The notes: a model not told the origin generated them from the sequence alone. DNA of 64,000 nt from Stenotrophomonas sp. Marseille-Q4652 (GCF_916618915.1 NZ_CAKAKE010000001.1:1116001-1180000), one strand, 5' to 3'; shown: positions 38,630 through 50,646, counted from the stretch's first letter. A program made the numbers and translations.

Positions 38630-41121
38630 CGTGCCTTCTCCACACGCAGTCGGGTACGGGCGCGGACGTCGGCGCTGGATGCGCCGACCTGCACTTCGTA
38701 ATCGCCTGACGCCACCACGTAGGCCTGGGCGGCCTCGTCGTAATGGCGCAGGTCGCGGTCCACATCGATGGTGAAGGCCACGGTGCGGCGCTCATCGGGC
38801 TGCAGGTGCACTCGCTGTATGCCGCGAAGCTCCTTCAGCGCCCTGCCCTGCGCGGCCTGCAGCGGTCGCACGTAGAGCTGTACGACCTCGTCACCGGCGC
38901 GTTGGCCACTGTTGGCCACCTCCACCTGCACCTGCACGCGGCCATCGGCATGCACGCGGGGGGCATCCACGCGCAGGCCGCGGTAATCGAAGCGGGTGTA
39001 GGACAAGCCATGGCCGAACGGATACAGCGGCCTGCCCTGGAAGTAGCGGTAGGTGCGGCCGTCCATCGCGTAGTCGTCGAAGGCCGGCAGTTGCTCGTCG
39101 GCGCGGTAGAACGTCACCGGCAGGCGTCCTGCCGGATTGGTCTGGCCAAACAGCGCCTCGCCCACCGCGGTGCCGCCCTGCTGACCGGGATAGCACGCCA
39201 TCAGGATCGCCGGCAGGTGCTGGTCGGCCCAGTCCACCGCCAGCGCCGAGCCGCCGGTGAGCACCAGCACCACCGGCTTGCCGATGGCCTGCAGCGCTTC
39301 CAGCAACGAGCGCTGGGTGGCGGGCAGGCGCAGGTCGGTGCGGTCCCCGCCGGCAAAGCCAGGATAGTTGACCGTCATCTCCTCGCCTTCGACATCGCCG
39401 GTCAGCCCGCCGGCGAACACCACCACGTCGGCATTGCGCGCGGCCTCCAGCGCCTCCTCGAACGGCGACCGGGCGCCGGGTTTGTCCCAGGCCAGGCGCA
39501 CGGCGGCATCGCGTTCGCCGTCGTAGTACTCCAGTCGCAGGTCGTAAGCGCGGCCGGCCTCCAGGTCCAGCTCCACGCTGTCGGCGCGCATGCGGTCGGC
39601 CTTGCTCCAGTGGTCGAGCACGCGCCTGCCATCGACATACAGGCGGAAACCATCGTCAGCCGCGGCCTCCAGCCGGTAGCGACCGGATACCGGCGGCATC
39701 CGCTGGCCGGTCCAGCGGATGCTGAAGTGATCGTTCGGTACGCCCTGCCCCGGACCGGCCTCGCCGCGCGCCATCAGGTTGTCGGTGGGCGAGCCTCGGT
39801 CCCAGCGGAAGCCGATTTGCGCATCGGTGCGCACCAGCTTTGGCTTGCCGGCCAGGTCGGGGTTGTCGAAGTGTTCGCCGCGCAGCCCCCGCTCGGGTGA
39901 ATCGACCGAAGGACGCAGGTAGGTGGCCTCGATCAGCGGCGTGGCCGTCGGGTCATCACGGCCTTCGACCAGGTCCACGCCACGCGCATAGGTGACTTCC
40001 ACCGACGGTGCAGCCTTGCGGATACCGGCCAGGATCGTCACCGGCGCGGCCGGCGTGCCGAAGTAGTTGCCCAGCAGGGCCATGGTGTCGTCGGCGGTGG
40101 GGCCAACCACGGCGATGCGCCGGGTGTCGGCCGGCAACGGCAGGATGCCGTCGTTCTTCAGCAGTACCAGCGATTCGCGCGCGGCCTTCAGCGCCAGCGC
40201 GTCATGGGCGGGCGCCTGGTTGGCCGAGTACGGGATGCTGGCCCAGCGCACGCGCTCGGGCGGGTCGAACATGCCCAGGCGCATGCGCGCGGTGAACAGG
40301 CGGGTGACCGCATCATCCATTTCCGCCTCGCTGATCAATCCCTGCTTCACAGCGGCCGGCAGGGTCTCGTATTCCTGCCCGCATTCCAGCTCGGTGCCGT
40401 TCTTCACCGCCAGCGCCGCCGCTTCCTCGCGGGTGGCGGTGATCCTGTGGTGCTTCCAGATGTCGACGATGGCCCAGCAGTCCGAGACCACGTAACCCTT
40501 GAAGCCCCAGTCGCGGCGCAGCACGTCGCGCAGCAGGAACTGCCTGGCGCTGGCCGATTCGCCGTAGACGCGGTTGTAGGCGCCCATCACCGCATTGACC
40601 TCGCCCTCCTTCACCAGCGCCTCGAACGCGGGCAGGTAGGTGTCGTACAGATCGCGCCGACCCGGCTTCGCATCGAAGTGATGGCGGTCGGCCTCCGGTC
40701 CGCTGTGTACGGCAAAGTGCTTGGCGGTCGCATCGAGCTTGCGGTAGGTCGGGTCATCGCCCTGCAGCCCGCGCACGAAGGCCACGCCCATGCGCGCGGT
40801 CAGGCAGGGGGCCTCGCCGTAGGTTTCCTGCCCGCGGCCCCAGCGCGGATCGCGGAAGATGTTGATGTTCGGCGACCAGAAGGTCAGGCCCTGGTAGCGG
40901 CCGCGCGCGTGCCCGCGGGCGAACTGGTGGTGCTTGGCGCGGGCCTCGTCGCTGATCGCGCTGGCCACCTCGCCCATCAGCGGCACGTCGAAGGTTGCGG
41001 CCAGGCCGATGGCCTGCGGGAATACCGTGGCCTGGCCGGCCCGGGCCACACAGGCAAGCGGCGGCACATGGCCGTCGAGGCTTCCAAGGCAGCCAGGGCG
41101 GACAGACCTGCCCGGCTCCAA
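38626..41121 (-). pseudogene. GH3 beta-glycosidase with PA14 insert, N-terminus lost
   Basis: Recognisable GH3 sequence begins abruptly at VARAGQATVFPQAIG (codon at 41047-41049) and runs to the stop at 38626: SPNINIFRDPRWGRGQETYG, the nucleophile region GYVVSDCWAI, a PA14 domain in the middle (FDNPDL...DGFRLYVDG) and a fibronectin-like C-terminus. Family members start with a signal peptide and about 80-100 residues, including an NEALHG motif, before this point; none of that is present. Upstream is unrelated sequence and an in-frame TGA right before the TTG at 41121. The signal peptide and first barrel strand are therefore missing and the protein is probably inactive. First gene of the glycoside operon. 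Confidence 0.82.
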
Positions 41122-41233
41122 TCTTCAGGAAAACCCTTTCTTAAGAGGCGGGACAGCGTCCGGAGACCGAGGGAGACGCAATCCCTCGCCCTGCCAGGCC
41201 GCCCGTCCAGTACGGACGGGACGGGCCGGAGGA

Positions 41234-42766
41234 TCAGGGACCGGCATGCTGCAGCGCATAACGGGTCTGCGCACCTGCCTGGCCGCTGTCCAGCCGGGCG
41301 CGCACTTCGACCACGTGCTCGCCCACTTCCAGCGTGGTCGGCAGCGCGCCGCGCCAAAGATGCGAGGACGGGCTGGCCTCCGGCGAGCGGTCATAGCCAC
41401 GCAGCACAGCGCTGGTGTCATCGGCCACGTTCTGCGCCAGCAGCCACGGATCGGGACGCAGCACCTTCTTCATCGGCGTCCACGGGCCACCGTCGACACG
41501 GAATTCGACCTCGGTGTCCTCGTGGCCCATGAACACATTGGCGTATACGCCCCATGCCGGATAGGCACCGCGCCGCAGTACCCTCGGCGCATGCAGGCGC
41601 ATCTGCTCGCTGGCCTCGCCACGGGCGACCCGGTATTCCAGCATGTAGCGGCCGTCGGCCTGCACGGTGAGCAGGCCATGACCGTTGGGCGTGCCGTCGC
41701 TCATCGTGGTGTCCGGGATGCCCTGGGCATCCTTGACGCCGGACCAGAACGCGCCGCAGGCCGCACCGACGTTGTATTCGTGCAGCCGCCCCTCGCCCTT
41801 CCAGCCGGCGGCCACATCGTGGAAGACGTGCTGCTGCTGGTGGGTGTGGGCGCTGAGCACCAGCCGCTTCGGGAAGCGCGCCAGCAGGTCGAACAGGCGC
41901 TGGCGATCGGCTGGGCGGAACGACGGATCGAACAGCGGCATGTGCACGCCGATCACGACCAGCCGCGAGTCGTCCAGCCCGCCCAGGTACTGCTCGAGGA
42001 AGGTGAACTGTTCCTCGCGCAGGCCGGCGACGTAGGCCGGCTTCGTGCCGGGCCGGGCGATCACGTCGTCCAGGCCAATGAACACCATCTGCCGTTCTTC
42101 CCAGGCATAGGTGTCCGGGCCGAGATGGCGGTGGTAGCTGCGCAGCGAGTCGGCATCACTGGTGGCATCCACGTCCATGTCGTGGTTGCCGGGCACGTGC
42201 AGCCATGGCACGCCCAGCGACGTGGTCGCCGCCACCAGCGCGGGGTACAGCGACGGATCGTCGTTGGTGATGTCACCCAAGGTCATGCCCAGCTGGGCGC
42301 CGTGCCGGCCACGCAAGGGTTCGATGATGTCGCGGCGGAAGTAATCGACGTCCAGCTGCGAGGCGGTCTGGCTGTCGGCCATCACCAGTGCCTTCAGCGT
42401 CTGCGGCGCCCTGGGCTCGGGCACCAGCGCAAACGCGCGGCAGGCACCGGCTGCATCCGTATCTGCCTGCCCTGCCTGCCGCCAGATGTCCGGCAGGCCA
42501 TCGGCGCGGGCCGCTGCGCGGTAGCCGGCCGGCTTGACCACGGTGACCATCGCCGCCTCGCCCGGCAGCTGGAAGCGGCCCTCTCTATCGGTCACCACTA
42601 CCTGCGTGCCATCGCTGACGCGGATTCCGGCCAGCCCGCGCTCGCCGGCATCACGGCGGCCATTGCCGTTGCGGTCCTCGAACACGCTGCCCTGCTGGCA
42701 GGGCGAAGCGACGGCAACGACAGGGGCGATGGCCAGCAGCAACGCGGCCAGCAGCGGTGTACGCAT
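41234..42766 (-). CDS. secreted calcineurin-like phosphoesterase
   Basis: 510 residues from ATG 42766. Signal peptide (LLAALLLAIAPVVAVAS), an N-terminal SdrD-like beta domain (GSVFEDRNGNGRRDAGE), then a metallophosphoesterase domain with MADSQT, LGDITND, VPGNHDMDVD, GVHMPLF and SAHTHQQQH, and a C-terminal beta domain. Substrate unknown. Transcribed in the same direction as the GH3 remnant, with 112 bases between them. Confidence 0.85.
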   Translation of the reverse strand: MRTPLLAALLLAIAPVVAVASPCQQGSVFEDRNGNGRRDAGERGLAGIRVSDGTQVVVTDREGRFQLPGEAAMVTVVKPAGYRAAARADGLPDIWRQAGQADTDAAGACRAFALVPEPRAPQTLKALVMADSQTASQLDVDYFRRDIIEPLRGRHGAQLGMTLGDITNDDPSLYPALVAATTSLGVPWLHVPGNHDMDVDATSDADSLRSYHRHLGPDTYAWEERQMVFIGLDDVIARPGTKPAYVAGLREEQFTFLEQYLGGLDDSRLVVIGVHMPLFDPSFRPADRQRLFDLLARFPKRLVLSAHTHQQQHVFHDVAAGWKGEGRLHEYNVGAACGAFWSGVKDAQGIPDTTMSDGTPNGHGLLTVQADGRYMLEYRVARGEASEQMRLHAPRVLRRGAYPAWGVYANVFMGHEDTEVEFRVDGGPWTPMKKVLRPDPWLLAQNVADDTSAVLRGYDRSPEASPSSHLWRGALPTTLEVGEHVVEVRARLDSGQAGAQTRYALQHAGP

Positions 42767-42874
42767 GGGCAACTCCAGCAGTAACGAACGCGGCATTATC
42801 GCCCGTAACCTTCACTGGTTCCCCGCAGCGGCATCCGGCGCGATAATCCGCCTGTCATCCAGTGGATCCGGGCA

Positions 42875-43513
42875 ATGGGCGAGTGTTGTGGCTGCAGCAA
42901 GGGCGTGGACGTGGCGGCGCTGGAGGCGCGGCAGAAGCGCGTGCTGAAGGCGGTGCTGGCGATCAACGTCGCCAGCTTCGCGCTGATGGCGCTGGCCGCC
43001 TGGCATGGCGGCTCCTCCTCGCTGCTGTCCGGCAGTCTGGACAGCCTCGGCGATGCGCTGACCTATGCGATCAGCCTGGCGGTGGTCGGCGCCAGCACCA
43101 GGGCCAAGGCCCGCGTGGCCCTGCTCAAGGGCGTGCTGATCATGGCTGCGGCGCTGTGCGTTGCCGTGCAGATCGGCTGGCGCCTGGCCCACCCGGGCAC
43201 GCCGCTGTTCGAGACGATGGGGATCGCCGCCCTGCTCAATCTGGGCGCCAACCTGGTCTGCCTGTGGCTGCTGACGCCTTACCGCAGCGGCGACGTCAAC
43301 CTGGCCTCGGCCTGGGAATGCTCGCGCAACGACATCTTCGAAGGCTGTGCCGTGCTGCTGGCAGCCGTGGCGGTGTGGATCTTCGGTGCGGGCTGGCCGG
43401 ACCTGCTGATTGCCTCGGCCCTGCTGGTGCTGTTCCTGCGCTCGGCCCTGCGCGTGCTGCGCATGGCCTGGCGCGAACTGAAGGCCGCCCCGCGGGCAGC
43501 TGCCTCCGCCTGA
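42875..43513 (+). CDS. cation diffusion facilitator-like transporter
   Basis: 212 residues, five or six membrane segments. The N-terminus has a Cys pair (CCGCS) and the segment LSGSLDSLGDALTYAISL matches the CDF helix-2 metal site (D-x3-D), with NDIFEG as the helix-5 counterpart. It lacks the usual C-terminal cytoplasmic domain, as in short CDF-like proteins. A divalent cation exporter is inferred. Convergent with hisIE. Confidence 0.8.
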   Translation: MGECCGCSKGVDVAALEARQKRVLKAVLAINVASFALMALAAWHGGSSSLLSGSLDSLGDALTYAISLAVVGASTRAKARVALLKGVLIMAAALCVAVQIGWRLAHPGTPLFETMGIAALLNLGANLVCLWLLTPYRSGDVNLASAWECSRNDIFEGCAVLLAAVAVWIFGAGWPDLLIASALLVLFLRSALRVLRMAWRELKAAPRAAASA

Positions 43514-43547
43514 CGCGGGCACCGGCAAGGCCGGCGCCCTGCCCCGC

Positions 43548-44192
43548 TCAGCGGCGCGACTTCTCCGCTGCCTTGGCATGCCGTTCTTCCAGCACCGCCA
43601 CCGCGTCGGCCAGCGACAGCCCGCGGGCACGCAGCAGCACGATCAGGTGGAACAGCAGGTCGGCCGATTCGCCCAGCAGTTCCTCGTCGCGCTGCACGAC
43701 GCCGGCCAGCGCGGTCTCCACGCCCTCCTCGCCCACCTTCTGCGCGATACGGCGAATTCCCTTCTCGAACAGGCTGGTGGTGTAGCTGTTGATCGGGCGG
43801 TCGTGCTCGCGCTGCTTCACCAGCGCATCCAGTTCGCCAAGGAAGTTGCCCGGCACCTCGCCGAAGCAGCTGTTGCTGCCGGTATGGCAGGTCGGGCCAT
43901 GCGGATAGGCGGTGACCAGCAGGGTGTCGCGGTCGCAATCGAGCTTGATGTCGACCACGTCCAGGCGGTTGCCCGAGCTTTCGCCCTTGGTCCACAGGCG
44001 CTGCTTGCTGCGGCTGTAGAAGGTGACCCTGCCGCTGCGACGGGTCTCGGCCAGCGCCTCGGCATTCATGTAGCCGAGCATCAGCACGCGCAGCGTGCCG
44101 GCGTCCTGCACGATCACCGGCAGCAGGCCATCACCCTTGGCCCAGTCGGGAGACAACATCGGGTCCACCGGACCGAACACTTCAAAGGACAT
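43548..44192 (-). CDS. hisIE: bifunctional phosphoribosyl-AMP cyclohydrolase / phosphoribosyl-ATP pyrophosphatase
   Basis: 214 residues from ATG 44192. The HisI part comes first ([32 protein letters not shown], with metal Cys in CDRDTLLV and HTGSNSCF), then the HisE part ([25 protein letters not shown]). Steps 2 and 3 of histidine synthesis. Last gene of the his operon, overlapping hisF by 11 bases. Confidence 0.96.
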   Translation of the reverse strand: MSFEVFGPVDPMLSPDWAKGDGLLPVIVQDAGTLRVLMLGYMNAEALAETRRSGRVTFYSRSKQRLWTKGESSGNRLDVVDIKLDCDRDTLLVTAYPHGPTCHTGSNSCFGEVPGNFLGELDALVKQREHDRPINSYTTSLFEKGIRRIAQKVGEEGVETALAGVVQRDEELLGESADLLFHLIVLLRARGLSLADAVAVLEERHAKAAEKSRR

Positions 44193-44958
44193 CACGAACC
44201 TCGATCTGTTGCGTACGCAGGAACTGCTTGAGTTCCGGAATGGGAATGGCGCCGGAGTGGAACACGCTGGCAGCCAGCGCGCCGTCCACGTCGGCCTGGT
44301 CGAACACATTGGCGAAGTGGACCATCTCGCCGGCACCGCCCGAGGCAATCAGCGGCACCTTGCACAGCGAACGGGCCGCGCGCAGCTGGGCGATGTCGTA
44401 GCCACGACGCACCCCGTCGTTGTCCATGCAGTTGAGCACGATTTCGCCGGCACCGCGCTGCTGCACTTCCACCACCCAGTCCAGGGTGCGGCGGGCCTCG
44501 CTGCGGGTCTTGGCCGGATCGCCGGTGAACGAGCGCACGTGCCAGTGGCCGTCCTCCTCCTTCACCGAATCGATGCCGACCACCACGCACTGGCGGCCGA
44601 AGGCCTCGGCCAGCTCGCTGATCAGCGCCGGGCGCTGCAGTGCCGGGGTGTTGATCGAGATCTTGTCCGCACCGGCATGCAGGATGTCACGCGCGGTCTC
44701 CACGTCCTTGATGCCGCCGGCCACGCAGAACGGGATGTCGATCAGGCGGGCGACGCGCTCGATCCAGCTGCGGTCCACGCTGCGCCCTTCCGGGCTGGCG
44801 GTGATGTCGTAGAACACCAGCTCGTCGGCACCGTTGTCGCGGTAGCGCAGCGCCAGCTCGACGATGTCGCCCATGTCGACGTGGTCGCGGAACTTGACGC
44901 CCTTGACCACGCGGCCTTCGCGCACGTCCAGGCAGGGAATGATGCGGCGGCTCAGCAT
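44182..44958 (-). CDS. hisF: imidazole glycerol phosphate synthase, cyclase subunit
   Basis: 258 residues from ATG 44958. TIM barrel beginning [15 protein letters not shown] with the catalytic Asp, later [14 protein letters not shown] carrying the second Asp. It uses ammonia from HisH to form imidazole glycerol phosphate and AICAR. Overlaps hisA by 7 bases. Confidence 0.97.
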   Translation of the reverse strand: MLSRRIIPCLDVREGRVVKGVKFRDHVDMGDIVELALRYRDNGADELVFYDITASPEGRSVDRSWIERVARLIDIPFCVAGGIKDVETARDILHAGADKISINTPALQRPALISELAEAFGRQCVVVGIDSVKEEDGHWHVRSFTGDPAKTRSEARRTLDWVVEVQQRGAGEIVLNCMDNDGVRRGYDIAQLRAARSLCKVPLIASGGAGEMVHFANVFDQADVDGALAASVFHSGAIPIPELKQFLRTQQIEVRDVL

Positions 44959-45686
44959 GCCAGTGCCTCCGTCAGCTGCAGGCGCCCTTCGAGCAGGGCC
45001 TTGCCGAGCACCGCGCCGCCACAGCCTGCGGCCTTGGCGGCGGCCACATCGGCCAGATCGCGCACGCCGCCGGAGGCTTGTACCGCGACGCCCGGCAACA
45101 GCGCGACCAGATGTTTGTAGAGATCGATGTTCGGCCCGGACAGCATGCCGTCGCGGGCGATGTCGGTGCACAACAGGTGCTTCATCCCGGCCTGCGCATA
45201 GCGGGTGGCCAGCTCGTCAAGGGTGACATCTCCGGTCTCGGTCCAGCCATGCACCGGCAGGTGCCACACACCGTCCTCGCCCTGGCGGGTATCCAGTGCG
45301 ATGGTGATGCGCTCGGCACCGAACTCGGCCAGCCAGCCGATGACGGTGTCCGGATCGCGTACCGCGACCGAACCGACCACCACGCGCGAGGCGCCGGCGG
45401 ACAGGATCGCGGCCACGTCATCGCGGCAGCGCACGCCACCGCCGGTCTGGATCTTCAGGCCGGTCTGCGCGCTGATCGCACCCAGCGTTCCGGCCAGGGT
45501 GTAACCGCCCGCCTTGGCGGCGTCCAGGTCGACCAGGTGCATCCAGGTCGCACCGGCATCGGCGAAGCCCTGCGCGCGTGGCAACACGTCGTCACCGTAG
45601 GTGGTCTGCTGGTTGTAGTCGCCCTGGACCAGGCGCACGACCGCGCCGTTGCGGATGTCCAGCGCGGGGTAAACGGTGAAACTCAT
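44952..45686 (-). CDS. hisA: ProFAR isomerase
   Basis: 244 residues. TIM barrel starting [12 protein letters not shown] with catalytic Asp, [10 protein letters not shown] phosphate loop and [14 protein letters not shown] with the second Asp. The fourth step of histidine synthesis. Overlaps hisH by 4 bases. Confidence 0.97.
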   Translation of the reverse strand: MSFTVYPALDIRNGAVVRLVQGDYNQQTTYGDDVLPRAQGFADAGATWMHLVDLDAAKAGGYTLAGTLGAISAQTGLKIQTGGGVRCRDDVAAILSAGASRVVVGSVAVRDPDTVIGWLAEFGAERITIALDTRQGEDGVWHLPVHGWTETGDVTLDELATRYAQAGMKHLLCTDIARDGMLSGPNIDLYKHLVALLPGVAVQASGGVRDLADVAAAKAAGCGGAVLGKALLEGRLQLTEALAC

Positions 45687-46297
45687 GAGAAATCCATCGC
45701 AAGGAAGTTGCGCAGCAGGCGGTCACCGGCGGCGGCCGAGCGTTCGGGGTGGAACTGCGCGCCGCAGTAATGTCCGCGCTGGACGATGGCGGTGAACAGG
45801 CCACCGTGGTGGCAGGCCGCCACCGTGTCGCTGGTCACCGGCGCGGCGTAGCTGTGCACGAAATAGGCCGAGGACCCAGCCGGAATGCCGTCCAGCAGCG
45901 GCGACTCGCGCAGCGCCAGCAGCTTGTTCCAGCCCATATGCGGCACGCGGATGCCCACCGCAGGATGCAGGTGGCGCACGACGCCGGGCAGCAGGCCCAG
46001 TGCATCGACATTGCCTTCCTCGCTGGCCTCGAACAGCAGCTGCATGCCCAGGCAGATGCCCAGCAGCGGCTTGTCCAGCGCACGCAGCGGCTCGACCAGG
46101 CCCTGGCGGGTCAGCCGGCCCATGCCTTCGGCCGCGGCACCCACGCCGGGCAGGATCACCCGGTCGACGTTCTCCAGCTCCCCGGCCCCGCGCACCAGGC
46201 GCACGTCCACGCCGATCCGCTCCAGCGCATAGCGCACCGAGCCGAGGTTGGCGCCACCGGCATCAACCAGGCCGACAATCTGTTTGCCGTCGCTCAC
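45683..46297 (-). CDS. hisH: imidazole glycerol phosphate synthase, glutaminase subunit
   Basis: 204 residues, class I glutamine amidotransferase. Nucleophile Cys in [12 protein letters not shown], catalytic His/Glu in QFHPERS. Partner of HisF. Overlaps hisB by 4 bases. Confidence 0.97.
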   Translation of the reverse strand: MSDGKQIVGLVDAGGANLGSVRYALERIGVDVRLVRGAGELENVDRVILPGVGAAAEGMGRLTRQGLVEPLRALDKPLLGICLGMQLLFEASEEGNVDALGLLPGVVRHLHPAVGIRVPHMGWNKLLALRESPLLDGIPAGSSAYFVHSYAAPVTSDTVAACHHGGLFTAIVQRGHYCGAQFHPERSAAAGDRLLRNFLAMDFS

Positions 46298-47367
46298 AAC
46301 GCCCCCTTGGTGGAAGGCAGATCAGTGCCGGCACGGGCGATGGACTGGCGCAGCGCGCGTGCAAACGCCTTGAAGCCGGCTTCGATCTTGTGGTGGTCAT
46401 TGTCCCCTTCCACCGTGAGGTGGAGGTTCATTCCCGATGCGTCGCACAACGAACGCCAGAAGTGTTCAACCAGCTCGGTCGGCAGGTCACCCACCTTCTC
46501 GCGCTTGAAATCGGTCCTGAAGACCAGGTACGGGCGACCCGAGAAATCCAGCGCGCACGAGGCCCGGGTCTCGTCCATTGGCAGGGTGAAGCCGTAGCGG
46601 CCGATGCCGCGCTTGTCGCCCAGTGCCTCACGCAGGGCCTGGCCCAGGGCCAGGGCGGTGTCTTCGACAGTGTGGTGCTCGTCGATATGCAGGTCCCCCT
46701 TGGCCACCACGTCCAGCGCAAAACCGCCGTGGCGGGCGATCTGCTCGAGCATGTGGTCAAAGAACGGCAGGCCGGTATCGAAGCGGCACGGGCCGGTCGC
46801 ATCCAGATCCACGGCAATGCGGATCTGCGTTTCCTTGGTATTGCGCTGGACCACCGCGCGGCGCGGCGCATCGGCCAGTTCGTGGGCGATGCCGTCCCAG
46901 TCCCACTCACCGCCGAATTCGTCGGTCTTGAGCTGGAAGGCGCGGATCTTCATGTTGTCGGCGAACTGCACATCTGTCGGGCGGTCGCCGACCATGGCAC
47001 TGCGCGGCCAGTCGATGCTGCGGTCCTGCAGGTAGCCGACCATCATGCCGATGCCCGGCTTGCGGTTGGCGCTGGCGTCGGCCGGGAAGCTCGGGTCGAT
47101 CAGCACGTCGCGGAACGTGATGCCCTGGCTTTCGAACACCTGCATCATCAGCTTGTGCGGACCGTCGAAGCTCTCCTGCGGATAGGCCGGGGTGCCCAGG
47201 CCATCCTGGTTGGAGACGATGACGAACTGCCAGCCGGCGTCACGCAGCTTGATCAGCGCCGGGATGACGTTGCGCACGAAGCGCAGCTTCTCGAACGCAT
47301 CGATCTGGTAGTCGGTCGGTTCCTCGATCAGGGTACCGTCGCGGTCGATGAACAGGATCGGGGTCAT
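46294..47367 (-). CDS. hisB: bifunctional histidinol-phosphatase / imidazoleglycerol-phosphate dehydratase
   Basis: 357 residues. The N-terminal HAD phosphatase domain ([30 protein letters not shown]) is fused to IGPD ([47 protein letters not shown]), as in enterobacteria and xanthomonads. Overlaps hisC by 4 bases. Confidence 0.97.
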   Translation of the reverse strand: MTPILFIDRDGTLIEEPTDYQIDAFEKLRFVRNVIPALIKLRDAGWQFVIVSNQDGLGTPAYPQESFDGPHKLMMQVFESQGITFRDVLIDPSFPADASANRKPGIGMMVGYLQDRSIDWPRSAMVGDRPTDVQFADNMKIRAFQLKTDEFGGEWDWDGIAHELADAPRRAVVQRNTKETQIRIAVDLDATGPCRFDTGLPFFDHMLEQIARHGGFALDVVAKGDLHIDEHHTVEDTALALGQALREALGDKRGIGRYGFTLPMDETRASCALDFSGRPYLVFRTDFKREKVGDLPTELVEHFWRSLCDASGMNLHLTVEGDNDHHKIEAGFKAFARALRQSIARAGTDLPSTKGAL

Positions 47368-48446
47368 GCAGTGGCCTTCAGGGCGGAGAGCGTGGCGATC
47401 ACGCAGTCATTCTGTTCGGGAGTACCCAAGGTGATGCGCAGGGCATCGCCCAGCTGCGGCGCGGCGCGCTGGTCACGGACCACGATGCCTGCCGCCAGCA
47501 GCGCCTGGAAGGCAGCCTCGGCATTCGCGAAGCGGACCAGCACGAAGTTGGCGTCCGAAGCGTACACCCGGCTCACGACCGGCAGCGCGGCTAGCGCATC
47601 CTGCAGCCGGGCACGTTCAGCACGCACCTCGGCCACACGGTTGGCGGTCAGTGCCAGCGCCTCAGGCGTCAGGCCGGCCAGTGCCAGCGCACTGCACGGG
47701 GCCGGGATCGGGTACGGCGCCTGCACCTTGCGCAGCAGCGCGACCAGGCCGGCATCGGCGACCAGCGTGCCGATGCGCGCCGCGGCCAGGCCATGGGCCT
47801 TGGACAGCGTGCGCAGCACGGCGATGTTGGCGTACTGGCCCATCAGCGTGACCGCGGACGGCTCATCGGCAAACTCGCCATAGGCCTCGTCAACGACGAC
47901 CAGCGCGCGCCCGGCCAGCGCTTGCGCCACGCGCACGACGTCGGCCAGCGGCACGCTCCTGCCGCCCGGATTGGACGGCGAGCACAGGAACACCAGCTTG
48001 GCGTTGCCCTCGATGGCCGCAGTGATCACCGCCTCGATGTCCGGCACCAGACCGGCCTCGGTATCGAGCAGCGGCACCTCGATCGGCTTTGCCCCCTGCA
48101 GACGCGCGGAAACGGCGTACATGCCGAACACCGGCGGGGTGAACAGCACGCCATCGCGGCCGGGTTCGCACAGCGTGCGCACCAGCAGGTCGATGGCCTC
48201 GTCGCTGCCGCGACCGACCAGCACCTGTTCCGGCTGCGCGCCATACAAGGTGGCCAGTGCCTGCACCAGCGCCGGCGGCTGCGGCTCTGGATAACGGCGG
48301 CAACTGCCGTCGGCATCCCCGGGGTTGGCCCAGGCCGATTCGTTGGCGTTGAGCCAGACATCCCCGCTCAGCTTGGCGGTACGCGCCGAGGAATAGCCGC
48401 CGAAACCGGCAAGGTCCTCGCGCACCAGCGAAAGCACGTCGCTCAC
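47364..48446 (-). CDS. hisC: histidinol-phosphate aminotransferase
   Basis: 360 residues from a GTG start at 48446 that overlaps the hisD stop (GTGA). PLP enzyme: [37 protein letters not shown], and the PLP lysine in [11 protein letters not shown]. The next ATG is far inside, so GTG is needed to keep the conserved N-terminus. Confidence 0.96.
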   Translation of the reverse strand: MSDVLSLVREDLAGFGGYSSARTAKLSGDVWLNANESAWANPGDADGSCRRYPEPQPPALVQALATLYGAQPEQVLVGRGSDEAIDLLVRTLCEPGRDGVLFTPPVFGMYAVSARLQGAKPIEVPLLDTEAGLVPDIEAVITAAIEGNAKLVFLCSPSNPGGRSVPLADVVRVAQALAGRALVVVDEAYGEFADEPSAVTLMGQYANIAVLRTLSKAHGLAAARIGTLVADAGLVALLRKVQAPYPIPAPCSALALAGLTPEALALTANRVAEVRAERARLQDALAALPVVSRVYASDANFVLVRFANAEAAFQALLAAGIVVRDQRAAPQLGDALRITLGTPEQNDCVIATLSALKATA

Positions 48447-49738
48447 GGCTGTACTCCCAGGCGCAGCGCGACCGCGTTGGCGTGTGCGCCCAGACCTTCG
48501 GCGCGGGCCAGGGTCAGCGCGCACGGGCCGATCGCGGCCATGCCTTGCGCCGTGGCCGACTGCACCGAGATCTGGTTCTGGAAGCTGGCCACGCTGACGC
48601 CCGACCAGGCACGCGCGGCACCGGCGGTCGGTAGCACGTGGTTGGTGCCCGAGCAGTAGTCGCCCAGCGCCTCGGGGGTGTAATCGCCGAGGAACATCGA
48701 ACCGGCGGCCTCGACCTGGTCGAGCCAGTTCTGCGGCTGGCGCAGGGCCAGGATCAGGTGCTCGGGCGCGTAGCGGTTGGAGATCGCGAAGGCTTCCTCC
48801 AGCGCCTCGACCTGGATCAGGCGCGAGGCGGCCAGCGCCTTGCGCGCTATGTCGGCACGCGCCAGCACTGCGACCTGCTTTTCGACCTCGTCGGCGACGG
48901 CGGCAATCAGGTCGTCGCTGTCCGACAGCAGCAGCACCTGCGAATCCGGGCCGTGCTCGGCCTGCGACAGCAGGTCGGCGGCGACAAACGCGGGATTGGC
49001 GCCGGCATCGGCGATCACCAGCACTTCGGACGGGCCGGCCGGCATGTCGATGGCCACCGCACCGTCCTGGGCCACCTGCTGCTTGGCCTCGGTGACGAAG
49101 GAATTGCCTGGCCCGAACAGCTTGTCGCTGGCCGGCACGCTTTCGGTGCCGTAGGCCATCGCCGCGATCGCCTGGGCGCCGCCGAGCTTGAACACGCGCT
49201 GCACGCCGGTCAGGCGCGCGGCCACCAGCACCGCCGGGTCGGCGCTGCCATCCTTGCGCGGCGGCGTGCACAGCACGACCTGGCGACAGCCGGCAAGCTG
49301 GGCGGGAACGCCAAGCATCATCGCGGTCGAGGGCAACGGCGCGCTGCCGGCCGGCACGTACAGGCCGACGCGGCCGATCGGACGGATCACCTTGCCGCAG
49401 TTCACGCCCGGCGCGGTCTGCACCGAATACGGCTGGGCCATGCCGGCCTGGTGGTAGGTACGGATGCGCGCAATCGCCTCCACCAGGGCCTGACGCAGTT
49501 CCGGCGACACCGCCGCTTCGGCGGCAGCGAATTCCTCCTCGCTGACTTCGAAGCTTTCCGGCGACACGCCATCGAAACGCTGGGTGATTGCACGTAGGGC
49601 GGCATCGCCGCCGGCGCGTACTTCGGCAATCAGGTCGGCCACGGCCTGGCGGGTCTGCGCGGCCACGGTCTGCACCGGGCGGGTCAGCGCGGCGGCCTGC
49701 TCATCCGGGGAAAGTTGGTTCCAGATCAGGGTGTTCAT
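48443..49738 (-). CDS. hisD: histidinol dehydrogenase
   Basis: 431 residues from ATG 49738 ([11 protein letters not shown]). [54 protein letters not shown] and the C-terminal APEHL and GTNHVLPT motifs with zinc ligands. It oxidises histidinol to histidine with two NAD. Overlaps hisG by 4 bases. Confidence 0.97.
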   Translation of the reverse strand: MNTLIWNQLSPDEQAAALTRPVQTVAAQTRQAVADLIAEVRAGGDAALRAITQRFDGVSPESFEVSEEEFAAAEAAVSPELRQALVEAIARIRTYHQAGMAQPYSVQTAPGVNCGKVIRPIGRVGLYVPAGSAPLPSTAMMLGVPAQLAGCRQVVLCTPPRKDGSADPAVLVAARLTGVQRVFKLGGAQAIAAMAYGTESVPASDKLFGPGNSFVTEAKQQVAQDGAVAIDMPAGPSEVLVIADAGANPAFVAADLLSQAEHGPDSQVLLLSDSDDLIAAVADEVEKQVAVLARADIARKALAASRLIQVEALEEAFAISNRYAPEHLILALRQPQNWLDQVEAAGSMFLGDYTPEALGDYCSGTNHVLPTAGAARAWSGVSVASFQNQISVQSATAQGMAAIGPCALTLARAEGLGAHANAVALRLGVQP

Positions 49739-50646
49739 GCCAGCGACTTCTCCACGGCCAGCACCATCAGGCCCGAAGCCCCGGCGCGCTCGATCTCTTC
49801 CAGCTGCTGCCAGCTCAGGCCGGTCCCGCACATGGCCTGCAGGCGCAGGGAATCAGCGCCGCCGGGCAGGCGCACCACGTCGGCGCTGGCCGGCAGCAGC
49901 GCGGTGATCGCCGGCAGCCTGTCCTCGGCGGCGTTGAACATCAGCAGCTTCTGCTCGCGGGTGGCGTTGATGCCGTCCAGGCGGCGCAGCAGCATCGCCA
50001 TCAGGTTGGCACGGCTGTCGTTGAGCTCGCGTACCGGACCGGCCAGCACCGCGGTCGATTCCATCAGCACTTCCACCGGCTTGAGCTGGTTGGCGCGCAG
50101 GGTCGCACCGGAGGACACCAGGTCGGCGATCAGGTCGGCCGTGCCCAGGCGCGGGGCGATTTCCACCGAACCGGACAGCTCGACCACGTCGGCGGCGATG
50201 CCTCGCTCGGCCAGCCAGGCGGTGAGGATGGCCGGGTAGCTGGTGGCAATGCGCTTGCCCTGCAGCATTTCCACGCCGGTCCACTCCCACTCCTCGGGAA
50301 TGCCGAGCATGAGCCGGCACTCACCGAAGCCCAGTTCGCGCAGCGGGCGGTAGGCATCGGGCAGGCCGATCTGGCGACGCGCCTTGGCCTGCTCGTCGAG
50401 CTCGTTGAAGCCGACGATGCCGAGGTCGCAAACGCCATCGGCGATAAGGCCGGGGATGTCGTCATCGCGCACCAGCAGCAGGTCCACCGGCAACGATTCA
50501 CCGAAGCAGAACAGCTTGTCGCGCGATTCGCGCCAGCTCAGCCCGCAGGCGGTCAGCAGGGCACGGGCCGGGTCGGCCAGGCGGCCCTTCTTCTGGATGG
50601 CAATGCGGAGGCGATCACGCGCCGGCGCGGCAGGGGTCGGGGACAT
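49735..50646 (-). CDS. hisG: ATP phosphoribosyltransferase
   Basis: 303 residues, the long HisG form with a C-terminal regulatory domain. [20 protein letters not shown] at the start, [10 protein letters not shown], and [21 protein letters not shown] as the PRPP-binding loop. First committed step of histidine synthesis; the long form is feedback-inhibited by histidine. It starts 24 bases after the regulator gene. Confidence 0.97.
   Translation of the reverse strand: MSPTPAAPARDRLRIAIQKKGRLADPARALLTACGLSWRESRDKLFCFGESLPVDLLLVRDDDIPGLIADGVCDLGIVGFNELDEQAKARRQIGLPDAYRPLRELGFGECRLMLGIPEEWEWTGVEMLQGKRIATSYPAILTAWLAERGIAADVVELSGSVEIAPRLGTADLIADLVSSGATLRANQLKPVEVLMESTAVLAGPVRELNDSRANLMAMLLRRLDGINATREQKLLMFNAAEDRLPAITALLPASADVVRLPGGADSLRLQAMCGTGLSWQQLEEIERAGASGLMVLAVEKSLA

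Noticed and set aside
41203..41222. Hairpin CCCGTCC...GGACGGG as terminator of the phosphoesterase gene
   Set aside because: The stem is good, but no T-run follows on the minus strand, so it is not listed as a terminator.
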